This document shows, in pieces, positions 6,978-12,830 of a stretch of DNA of 12,830 nt. Source of the stretch: JAHEYG01 sp044229775 (GTDB taxonomy: Bacteria > Bacteroidota > Bacteroidia > B-17B0 > Aurantibacillaceae); the NCBI GenBank assembly GCA_044229775.1, contig JBGASH010000083.1, positions 1 to 12,830 on the forward strand. Reading direction: 5' to 3'. A program made the translations under genes and the position numbers. Each line of letters begins with the position of its first letter. Position 1 is the stretch's first letter. The notes beneath the pieces were generated by a model. It made no database searches, had not been told where the DNA came from, and saw only the letters and a program-made list of their open reading frames with translations.

Positions 6978-7789
6978 TTTTTTAATAGCAAGTTTTTAAA
7001 GTAAGGCATGCAATTTTCAGCCCCTAAAAATTTTGTAAAAACTGGTGAGCAATCGGGTATTTGATACTCGGCCACTTTTTTTTCGGGTTGATAATTTAAA
7101 TTAGAATCGGAGAACGAAACGATCTTCCCAAATTCACGAATAAGATCTTCCGACGAATAACTATCGGGCATAATAACATCGTGTGTACCCGTTATTTTTT
7201 CTTCCATGTTTTTTTTTACCGTTTTAACCAGAACTTCGATCGGTATATAAGAGCGGCGTAACTTAACATCACCGAAAACGTTCAGGGATGTATTATTTTT
7301 GAACGAATCAATAAAATAATAAATGGCACCCTGTATTTTTTTGGCCTTTTCGTTGTAATCAAATATTTGCGCGAACCGCAAAATGGTGCTTTTTAGATCA
7401 TAAAGTTTAGAAAAATGTCGGATGGTTTCGTCCGATAAATACTTAGAAAAATTATAATCACTTAGATACTTATTCGCTTCAGTAGCTGAAACACTGGAAA
7501 TGGCGATGTAATGTGATCTTTTTTGTGACAAGATCCTTAATAATTTTTCTTTCCCAAGCACTTCGTTGCGCAGCTTCTCATTAAGCGTTAGGTCATAATC
7601 TACCGTGCAATCCACAATGAAATCGTAATTGGTGTTAAACACGCTAAACGTTTCTTCTTTTGTGATGTCGAACTTTACAAAGGGGTTGTTTCCCGATCTT
7701 GACGTTGCTGTAACATTATACGTCTTTTCCAGCTCAGTTTTAAGATAACTGCCAACCAAACCGCTTCCACCTAAAATAAGTACTGTCAT
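6974..7789 (-). CDS. NAD(P)-dependent extended SDR, epimerase/dehydratase/RmlD-like reductase
   Basis: A 271-residue extended short-chain dehydrogenase/reductase, the group that holds nucleotide-sugar epimerases, dehydratases and RmlD-type reductases. The cofactor loop is LILGGSGLVGSYL (residues 4-16, GxxGxxG). The SAISSVS-like strand is YIAISSVSA (94-102, with the catalytic-position Ser near 98-100). YNFSK (112-116) is the YxxxK motif with Tyr112 and Lys116. FGDVKLRRSYIPIEVLV in the C-terminal half fits the family substrate domain. The full length is modest for the class and close to RmlD (about 290). It lies 18 bases after the PhyH copy 2 stop and overlaps the ATP-grasp start by 4 bases. 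The precise reaction is not evident. A keto-sugar reductase or epimerase acting on a nucleotide sugar is most likely. Confidence 0.83.
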   Translation of the reverse strand: MTVLILGGSGLVGSYLKTELEKTYNVTATSRSGNNPFVKFDITKEETFSVFNTNYDFIVDCTVDYDLTLNEKLRNEVLGKEKLLRILSQKRSHYIAISSVSATEANKYLSDYNFSKYLSDETIRHFSKLYDLKSTILRFAQIFDYNEKAKKIQGAIYYFIDSFKNNTSLNVFGDVKLRRSYIPIEVLVKTVKKNMEEKITGTHDVIMPDSYSSEDLIREFGKIVSFSDSNLNYQPEKKVAEYQIPDCSPVFTKFLGAENCMPYFKNLLLKK

Positions 7790-7807
7790 GCCGGTTGTGT
7801 TGAAGAT

Positions 7808-8587
7808 TTATTCGTATTTCTGTTTATACTTGCGGAGCTCGGGCGCTACATAATACTCGTCGTAATTGGCAGGCGTTTGCGTATAAAAACCCAGTTTTTG
7901 TTTTGCTTTTTCCGACCATTTACTGGTATCTAAATGACTAACGGCCCTTGGAATATCCAATCGCTGTTTCATGTAGGGCCTGCATATGTTCATGGTAATG
8001 GCATGGCGCCATTTGTCGGTATTGTTATTACCGCCGGCGTGCCATAAGCGGGGATTGAAAAAGAAAACAGAACCAGCTTTGATAACACAACGTTTTGCGT
8101 TTTTGAAAAAGTATTCTTCCGAAGGTGGCTCGGTTAATTTGTGTGATGCCGGTAAAAAATGCATAGCGCCATTCTCCTCATTAATATCACAAAGCGGAAT
8201 AAAAGCACCAAAATTCGTCATATAATTATCAATAAAACGCAAACGCGGAATATCAACATGTATACGGCTCGAATAATTGGTTTTGTGTGGTGGCATGCTG
8301 GAAGAGGTGTAAGCATAAAGTATGCAGCCTTCGCCCAATGCGGCTTCCATTGGTTCGATGAGGCCGGGGTAATCAAAAACTTCAACAAAGGCCCCACCGT
8401 ATAGAGCACAAAGTAAAACCATACCGTAATCAGAATAATCCTTGGTGCCATGGTAAGCCACTTCTTTTTCCATAGCCGCTTCCAGTTCTTTACTGGCCCT
8501 TGCAATGAATTCTTTAGGAAAAACATTTTCAACGATGGCATAACCCAAAGTATCAATGTCTTTCAAATATTTTTCTTTGTTGAACAT
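7808..8587 (-). CDS. phytanoyl-CoA dioxygenase (PhyH) family Fe(II)/2-oxoglutarate oxygenase, copy 2
   Basis: A second PhyH-family hydroxylase, 259 residues from the ATG at 8587; a TTG nine bases upstream is possible but less likely. Counting from that ATG, the iron ligands are His110 and Asp112 in SRIHVDIPR and His183 in PRLWHAGG. The 2-oxoglutarate arginine is probably Arg194 in KWRHAITMN. It shares long near-identical stretches with copy 1 at 3098-3925, such as TSSSMPPH, HFLPASH and ICRPYMKQRLD, but the N-terminal third differs (it lacks the HLHDLMCRD segment and has DYGMVLLCALYGG). The pair are therefore paralogs that may act on related but distinct substrates. It is the first gene of the minus-strand set, with a good promoter match just upstream. 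It is cytosolic, without a signal peptide. The substrate is unknown. Confidence 0.9.
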   Translation of the reverse strand: MFNKEKYLKDIDTLGYAIVENVFPKEFIARASKELEAAMEKEVAYHGTKDYSDYGMVLLCALYGGAFVEVFDYPGLIEPMEAALGEGCILYAYTSSSMPPHKTNYSSRIHVDIPRLRFIDNYMTNFGAFIPLCDINEENGAMHFLPASHKLTEPPSEEYFFKNAKRCVIKAGSVFFFNPRLWHAGGNNNTDKWRHAITMNICRPYMKQRLDIPRAVSHLDTSKWSEKAKQKLGFYTQTPANYDEYYVAPELRKYKQKYE

Positions 8588-8609
8588 GGGAAACAAATTT
8601 TTAGTAACT

Positions 8610-8641
8610 CAAATATAGGGCTAAAATCAACAATATACAAC
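8610..8641 (-). promoter_or_regulatory. Bacteroidota promoter for the minus-strand PhyH-SDR-ATP-grasp operon
   Basis: Read on the minus strand, 8617-8610 is TATATTTG, a perfect TAnnTTTG -7 box. GTTG at 8641-8638 sits 20 bases upstream as a three-of-four -33 box. The ATG at 8587 would lie about 19 bases after the predicted start. This is one of two back-to-back promoters in the 8588-8736 gap. Confidence 0.58.
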
Positions 8642-8688
8642 GGCGTTTTTCCTTAAAAAACCATAAAAATGTGAGCTAAAACATTCAT

Positions 8689-8719
8689 TTTGCCATTAAT
8701 AATTTATCCGTTAATTTAG
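8689..8719 (+). promoter_or_regulatory. Bacteroidota promoter for the plus-strand methyltransferase
   Basis: TTTG at 8689-8692 is followed after exactly 19 bases by TAATTTAG at 8712-8719, seven of eight matches to TAnnTTTG. The predicted transcript starts near 8723, about 14 bases before the ATG at 8737. This supports 8737, not 8787, as the original start of the methyltransferase gene. Confidence 0.55.
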
Positions 8720-8736
8720 CGAGAAATATAACGAAA

Positions 8737-8786
8737 ATGACCAAGAGCCTTGTTACATATGCGCCTCAAATAACTGGAAAGATTAC
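8737..8786 (+). other. displaced N-terminal zinc-ribbon coding segment of the methyltransferase
   Basis: The frame of the downstream methyltransferase stays open upstream of its first ATG and encodes CYICASNNWKDY directly before it, from the TGT at 8751. With CTNC at residues 11-14 of the downstream protein this makes a C-x2-C ... C-x2-C zinc ribbon, a usual N-terminus of such methyltransferases. There is no ATG, GTG or TTG in this frame between the stop at 8712-8714 and 8787. The only ATG nearby, at 8737, is one frame off. It reads 17 codons and ends in a TGA overlapping the 8787 ATG. A single-base loss between 8740 and 8750 would explain both facts. Confidence 0.65.
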
Positions 8787-9614
8787 ATGAAGGTGAAGTC
8801 TTACGAAATTTTGCAATGCACCAACTGTAACCACATACAAGTTAATCCAATTCCTGATGATAAAAGTTTGTTGGCAATGTATCAACATAACGACGGCGAT
8901 TCGTTTTATGGCAATAGTTGTTCAGTTACGTTGTTGGATAGAAGCAAAACAGATAAAGATTTTTTGATACGATATTATTCGGAACGCATCGATGTGATCA
9001 ACGCTAACATTACCGACAAGCAGGCTCGGATAATGGATTTTGGTTGTACTAATGGTATTTTTGTGAAGGCCATAATGGATTCGGGTTTTAAGAATGCTTA
9101 CGGTTATGATGTAGCTGAAACTCTGGTAGAAGAGGGAAAAAAGAACGGACTGGACCTATATACAGGAGATCTAAACGTGTTTTCGGAAAAATTCAAGGAG
9201 TTTTTTGATATGATCCTTTCGTATCACGTGTTTGAACATTTGCCACGTCCTAAGGAATCTCTGGCATTCATGCATAAATGTTTGAAAAAAGGCGCTTACA
9301 TGTACGTGAATGTTCCGCATATCAATTCGCTTCAGGTTAAGATGATGAAAGAAAAATCGGCTATTATCGATCCCCCGTTTCATTTACATTATTATACCAC
9401 AAGATCTATCCGGAAACTTTTTGAGGATGGTGGTTTTGAGGTATTGAATATTTCTACACCTTTTTGGGAAAAGAATACCGATACTTACCTTGAATTAAAA
9501 GGGCATAGCCACGGCATGGCTGTTTTTTTAAGATACCTTGTAGCTCCCCTTAGAGGAATAATTAAGTTATTCTCTCTCGGAGGAACCATTACGGTAGTAG
9601 CAAGAAAGAAGTAA
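8787..9614 (+). CDS. zinc-ribbon class I SAM methyltransferase (C-methyltransferase-like), N-terminus displaced
   Basis: A SAM-dependent methyltransferase of the type that carries an N-terminal zinc ribbon. From the first in-frame ATG it has 275 residues. The second zinc-binding pair is CTNC (11-14) in LQCTNCNHIQVNPIP. Motif I is RIMDFGCTNGIFVKA (81-95) and the acidic loop is GYDVAETLVEEGKKNG. SYHVFEHLPRPKESL (145-159) and GAYMYVNVPHINS (169-181) are the family's motif II/III segments, and PPFHLHYYTTRSIRKLFEDGGF follows in the classic pattern. The first zinc-binding pair (CYIC) lies in frame upstream of this start without an initiation codon (8751-8762), so the natural protein was probably about 290 residues long and the gene may be frameshifted. 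It diverges from the PhyH copy 2 operon and ends 2 bases from the end of the opposing NHL gene. The acceptor is unknown; sugar or lipid-linked glycan methylation is likely by context. Confidence 0.85.
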   Translation: MKVKSYEILQCTNCNHIQVNPIPDDKSLLAMYQHNDGDSFYGNSCSVTLLDRSKTDKDFLIRYYSERIDVINANITDKQARIMDFGCTNGIFVKAIMDSGFKNAYGYDVAETLVEEGKKNGLDLYTGDLNVFSEKFKEFFDMILSYHVFEHLPRPKESLAFMHKCLKKGAYMYVNVPHINSLQVKMMKEKSAIIDPPFHLHYYTTRSIRKLFEDGGFEVLNISTPFWEKNTDTYLELKGHSHGMAVFLRYLVAPLRGIIKLFSLGGTITVVARKK

Positions 9615-9616
9615 TT

Positions 9617-10864
9617 CTAATTGGCCTTCACGAATTTTACTGTGCGGCTTCCGTTTTCGTTACTTAACTGAACGAAATAAACGCCCGAAGGTAAATTTGT
9701 TAGATCAATCTCATTTATACCTTCGTTAAGTAAAAGTTCTGTACCAATTTTTTGACCCAAAGAATTTAAAATTTGCGCGTGATTGTTTTGTGTAACTGCG
9801 TTAACGCATAATTTATCTGTGGCAGGGTTAGGAAATATGGAAATACTTTGAAGTGTAGCCAATGTATTAATGCCAAGGTCGGTACGATTCAAAAATATTT
9901 TTCTAATTCTGTTATTGTTATAATCGGCCACATAAATATAATTTTGAGTATTGTCGAAACATATACTCGCAGGTAAATTGAACTGCGCAGAGGTACCAAC
10001 GCCATCTGCAAAACCGGCTGTACTTCCAGCTAGAGTGGTAACGTTTCCTAGTGGATCAATTTTTCTGATCTTGTGATTATTAAAATCGGCTACATAAATA
10101 TTATTGGCATTATCAACAATGATGCCTGTTGGGTTATCAAATTGCGCGGTACTGCTGCTGCCGTTTTGAAAACCTTGAGTTGACCCGGCAATGGTACTAA
10201 CTACACCGGCAGGAGTAATTTTTCGGATCTTGTGATTACTTCTGTCGCAAAACAAAATATTTCCAGCCATGTCAACGGTAATGCCATAACCATGGTCAAG
10301 CTTTGCACTTGCTACCGGTCCGTCAACATAACCTGCACCGGCTGTTCCTGTAATGGTTGTTACATTGCCGCCGCTTATTTTTCGTATCAAACTATTATCG
10401 AAATCGGCAACAAACCATTCGTTATTTCTATAAACTACGGCGCTTGGGTGATTAAAGGTGGCGGAGGCATTGGGACCGTTAGCCGAGCCTATAGAACCGG
10501 CACCTGCAAAGTTGGTGAATACCAAATTGGTATCAATTTTAGCGATGCGGTTATTTAAAAAATCGGCCACATAAACACTTCTTGCAGCATCAGTGGTGAG
10601 ATTTAAAGGATTACTGAATCCAGTTGAGGCAATGGTTGTTACTGTACCTGCTGCAAGATTTATTTTTCGTACGGATTGATTTCCGGCGTCAGCAACGTAA
10701 ATGTAACTTTTACTGTCAACACAAACCCCGTTGGGGCCATTGAATTGTGCAACTGTAACAGATCCATTTGTAGAACCTGAAGTGCTTCCCGCAATGGTTG
10801 TAACGGTTTGCGCCGATGCAAAGATCGATAACGCACAAAAACTTAGGGTGTAGATTTTTTTCAT
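9617..10864 (-). CDS. secreted NHL-repeat six-bladed beta-propeller with T9SS type A sorting domain
   Basis: A 415-residue exported protein. The N-terminus (MKKIYTLSFCALSIFASAQ) is a Sec signal peptide with probable cleavage after ASA at residue 18. Six NHL blades follow, each marked by a YVADxxNxxIRKI-type strand at about 56-68, 98-110, 151-163, 203-215, 257-269 and 311-323. Between them lies the repeating phrase TTIAGSTxGxxxG...AQFNxP. The tail (about 341-413) is a Por-type secretion sorting domain: SIFPNPATDKLCVN, ILNSLGQKI, INEIDLTNLPSGVYFVQL, and a basic end, TVKFVKAN. This domain sends proteins through T9SS to the outer surface or medium. NHL propellers usually bind proteins, glycans or other ligands; no enzyme site is visible. 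It follows a second NHL gene in the same orientation, and a weak -7 match lies just upstream (10887-10880). Confidence 0.92.
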   Translation of the reverse strand: MKKIYTLSFCALSIFASAQTVTTIAGSTSGSTNGSVTVAQFNGPNGVCVDSKSYIYVADAGNQSVRKINLAAGTVTTIASTGFSNPLNLTTDAARSVYVADFLNNRIAKIDTNLVFTNFAGAGSIGSANGPNASATFNHPSAVVYRNNEWFVADFDNSLIRKISGGNVTTITGTAGAGYVDGPVASAKLDHGYGITVDMAGNILFCDRSNHKIRKITPAGVVSTIAGSTQGFQNGSSSTAQFDNPTGIIVDNANNIYVADFNNHKIRKIDPLGNVTTLAGSTAGFADGVGTSAQFNLPASICFDNTQNYIYVADYNNNRIRKIFLNRTDLGINTLATLQSISIFPNPATDKLCVNAVTQNNHAQILNSLGQKIGTELLLNEGINEIDLTNLPSGVYFVQLSNENGSRTVKFVKAN

Positions 10865-10879
10865 GTGTGAAAATTTAAG

Positions 10880-10887
10880 TAAAGGTA
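10880..10887 (-). promoter_or_regulatory. weak -7-like box before the NHL gene
   Basis: On the minus strand this reads TACCTTTA, seven of eight matches to TAnnTTTG. The nearest upstream TTTG (10916-10913) is 25 bases away, longer than the usual 19-21. The ATG is at 10864. Position is reasonable but the spacing makes the call uncertain. Confidence 0.3.
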
Positions 10888-11060
10888 TAATAAATTATGA
10901 GATAAAAAAGAGCAAAATGTTAAAAGCCACTTCTCATAGCGGATTTTTAGAGACTTCATTTAGGCGTTGTTTTGTATGTGTCGAAGCATGGGGTTTAGAC
11001 GACCTAGTTTTAAGCGAGGTGGAAAAAGAAACAAAATAAAGAGCAACGAGAATTGTTTTC

Positions 11061-11090
11061 AAAAAATCTAAGAAATTGTTTAAATTTCTT
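11061..11090 (-). terminator. candidate intrinsic terminator after the truncated NHL/Ig gene
   Basis: On the minus strand, an 8-base-pair stem AAGAAATT/AATTTCTT with a 5-base loop (11090-11070) is followed by a run of six T (11066-11061). It begins 70 bases after the stop of the upstream minus-strand gene. The stem is all A/T but for two G-C pairs at most, so it is weak. Confidence 0.4.
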
Positions 11091-11159
11091 CTTTTCTAAG
11101 AATTAGGCGTGCCGTATTCAAACTAAAACAAGTAAATGAAAATTTTTATAAAAGAGAAT

Positions 11160-12830
11160 TTATTCTACTATAATTTTTCCATTCCTTACATTTTTATTCC
11201 CATTGATGACAGAGTAGAAATAAAGTCCTTTGACTAATCCCGACACATTTATTGAATTAATTTCAGAAATTAGCACCTGTGAAATGACGATCTGACCAAA
11301 GATATTATAAAGGATCAATTGATATCCTCCTTTGTTGTTTGAAATGGTTAAGGTTAAATTATCATTAACCGGATTTGGGTGCAATTGAATATTCTCTAAC
11401 GATGTATTTGTTTCCTTCATACTTAAACATCCAGCAACGCTTTGAGTAATAACAGTTGTGCCAATACAGCCAAAACTATTGGTTCCTGAAACTGTAAAAG
11501 TGGTACTAAAGGTAGGATTCACAACAGTAGTTGAGGTATTAGATCCGGTTGTCCAAGAATATGTAGAAGCACCGTTCGCCGTTAAAGTTGCCGATTCACC
11601 AGAGCACAATAATGCAGAACTTGATGTAACCGTAAGGGTAGGATTAGGGTTTACTGTTACAGTAATAGCGCTGCAAACAGTTGAAGTAATACAACCTCCT
11701 TCACCTCTTACATAATACGTTGTTGTTGTTGTTGGGGTAAATACAGCCGAATTTGAAGTAGTTGTTCCAGTTGAAATACTTCCGCATCCTCCGTTGAAAA
11801 TATTCCAATTAGTGGCACTATTCAGAGATCCCCCCATGTTCAACGTAAAGGAAGAGCCTGTACATATCGCATTAGAGGAAGCGCTAAGAGTTAGGTTTGG
11901 TGTCGCGCACAGGTCGATCTTACGTACTTTTGAATTGCCATAATCGGTGAAATACAAAGCTGTTTTTGCATTATTGATAGTTATTCCATTTGGAAAATTT
12001 AATTGGGCTGCCGTACCAACTGCATCTAAATATCCCTGGGTACTCCCCGCAAATGTAGTAACGTTTCCAAAAGTGTCAACTTTGCGAATTTTATGGTTTG
12101 CCCAATCCGCCAAATAAATATTTCCAAACGCGTCAACTGCAACTCCACCTACGGGTGTCCCGAATTTTGCAGACCCTGCAGGGCCGTCTTGGTATCCTGC
12201 CGTGCTTCCTGCGATTGTGGTAACAACTCCTGCTTGTGTCACTCTTCTGATCTTTGTGTTACCAATATCAACTACAATAATGTCACCATTGTTATCGAAA
12301 GCCATGTGATAAGGTAAGTTAAATTGCGCGGCTCCGCCTGTGCCATCAGCAAATCCAGCAGTTGATCCTGCCAGAGTGGTCACGTTGCCTCCAGATATTT
12401 TCCTAATGAGATGATTATTATAGTCGGCTACAAAAATATCTCCAGAAGAATTCATAATGGCAAACGCAGGGTTTTTAAATTGGGCTGATAAATTTGGGCC
12501 ATTTGCAAAACCGGTAGTTGATCCGGCAAAAGTACTAACCATTCCGCCGCTTACTTTGCGGATCACGTGATTTTGAAAATCGGCAACATAAATATCACCA
12601 GTGTTGTCAACCACCTGATCAGTTGGTGTATTAAATTCAGCTACTGACACTGTTCCGTTTGTATAGCCAGCACTTGTTCCTGCTACAGTTGTAACAGTAG
12701 AGTTTCCAAGATCCAGTTTCCGGATGCGGTAACCATTAGCGTCTGCTACATATAAAAATCCTGAGGCATCAAAGCAAATACCGTTGGGGCCTGAAAATTT
12801 ACAGGTATTGAACGGACCATCCACTTCACC
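11160..12830 (-). CDS. NHL-repeat propeller plus Ig/PKD-like domains with T9SS sorting tail, 5'-truncated by window edge
   Basis: The reading frame is open to the right edge, so the signal peptide and true start lie outside; a GTG at 12824 is an internal valine. The visible part has six NHL blades, with YVADANGYRIRKL-type strands at about residues 25-37, 79-91, 131-143, 183-195, 237-249 and 291-303 counted from 12824. Two Ser/Thr-rich beta domains follow (about 308-392 and 395-466), with cysteines at the CTGSSFTL, GGCGS, GGCITSTVC, LLCSGESATL and FGCIG positions. They are PKD/Ig-like and common in Bacteroidota surface proteins. The tail (about 476-554) is a T9SS sorting domain: IQLHPNPVNDNLTLTISN, LYNIFGQIV, INVSGLVKGLYFYSV. 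The propeller closely resembles that of the next gene (GNVTTLAGSTAGFADG occurs in both), which suggests duplication. It is probably a cell-surface binding or structural protein. No catalytic motif is seen. Confidence 0.9.
   Translation of the reverse strand, partial: GEVDGPFNTCKFSGPNGICFDASGFLYVADANGYRIRKLDLGNSTVTTVAGTSAGYTNGTVSVAEFNTPTDQVVDNTGDIYVADFQNHVIRKVSGGMVSTFAGSTTGFANGPNLSAQFKNPAFAIMNSSGDIFVADYNNHLIRKISGGNVTTLAGSTAGFADGTGGAAQFNLPYHMAFDNNGDIIVVDIGNTKIRRVTQAGVVTTIAGSTAGYQDGPAGSAKFGTPVGGVAVDAFGNIYLADWANHKIRKVDTFGNVTTFAGSTQGYLDAVGTAAQLNFPNGITINNAKTALYFTDYGNSKVRKIDLCATPNLTLSASSNAICTGSSFTLNMGGSLNSATNWNIFNGGCGSISTGTTTSNSAVFTPTTTTTYYVRGEGGCITSTVCSAITVTVNPNPTLTVTSSSALLCSGESATLTANGASTYSWTTGSNTSTTVVNPTFSTTFTVSGTNSFGCIGTTVITQSVAGCLSMKETNTSLENIQLHPNPVNDNLTLTISNNKGGYQLILYNIFGQIVISQVLISEINSINVSGLVKGLYFYSVINGNKNVRNGKIIVE

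Larger units (their letters stand above)
10865..11159. other. 295-base intergenic region between the two NHL genes
   Basis: The ends are very AT-rich, but a middle island (about 10930-11060) is less so and stays open in one frame on each strand. The plus strand has ATG 10976 to TAA 11071, 31 residues, very basic, with RRPSFKRGGKRNK. The minus strand has an open frame without a good start that ends at a TGA near 10935. Neither looks like a known protein. A hairpin with a T-run near 11061-11090 is listed separately. I see no tRNA, riboswitch or transposon end here. Confidence 0.4.

Noticed and set aside
8218..8556. A 112-codon minus-strand frame inside PhyH copy 2.
   Set aside because: It overlaps the iron-site coding part of the dioxygenase in another frame. 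The dioxygenase has clear family motifs and this frame has none.
11458..11715. An 85-codon plus-strand frame opposite the Ig/PKD-like region.
   Set aside because: It arises from the Ser/Thr/Val-rich repeat coding on the minus strand, which shows proper domain structure.
9617..12830. The repeated blade DNA as a CRISPR array or other non-coding repeat.
   Set aside because: The repeats are imperfect, about 150 bases long, in frame, and translate to NHL propeller blades.
1..12830. Insertion sequences, integrases, tRNA genes, toxin-antitoxin or defence genes.
   Set aside because: I looked on both strands for transposase or integrase motifs, terminal inverted repeats and tRNA-like folds and saw none that could be supported.

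Overview
The window looks like a piece of a Bacteroidota chromosome (Flavobacteriales/Sphingobacteriales-like; the genus cannot be told). The DNA is AT-rich. Two genes encode C-terminal type IX secretion (T9SS) sorting domains. Ribosome-binding sites are weak or absent. Several intergenic gaps carry the Bacteroidota promoter pattern, a -33 TTTG and a -7 TAnnTTTG about 19-20 bases apart.

Left edge (1-845): the C-terminal three quarters of rsmG (16S rRNA m7G527 methyltransferase) converges on a small STAS/SpoIIAA-like protein gene on the minus strand. Centre (925-8719): a surface-polysaccharide or glycolipid region made of oppositely oriented modules. On the plus strand, a candidate promoter precedes wecE (dTDP-4-amino-4,6-dideoxygalactose transaminase), a membrane-anchored family 2 glycosyltransferase and a phytanoyl-CoA-dioxygenase-like Fe(II)/2-oxoglutarate enzyme. 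A second candidate promoter precedes a SAM methyltransferase and a WbqC-family protein. On the minus strand, a second PhyH-like dioxygenase (a paralog of the first), an SDR epimerase/reductase, an ATP-grasp ligase and a broken metallophosphoesterase run toward wbqC. A plus-strand methyltransferase diverges from that set. Its N-terminal zinc-ribbon half lies in frame upstream but has no usable start codon, which suggests a one-base frameshift.

Right edge (9617-12830): two minus-strand genes encode secreted six-bladed NHL beta-propellers with T9SS tails. The second also has an Ig/PKD-like stalk and runs off the window.

My reading, as inference, is that the central genes make and decorate a 4-amino-4,6-dideoxyhexose. 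WecE installs the amine, the ATP-grasp enzyme and WbqC may acylate it, the dioxygenases may hydroxylate and the methyltransferases may methylate it, and the glycosyltransferase passes a sugar to a polyprenyl phosphate. No dTDP-sugar supply genes (rmlA/rmlB), flippase or polymerase are in the window. I did not find a clear new defence, mobile or CRISPR system. The points most worth checking are the two probable gene lesions, the paired dioxygenases, and the very tight convergent gene junctions.
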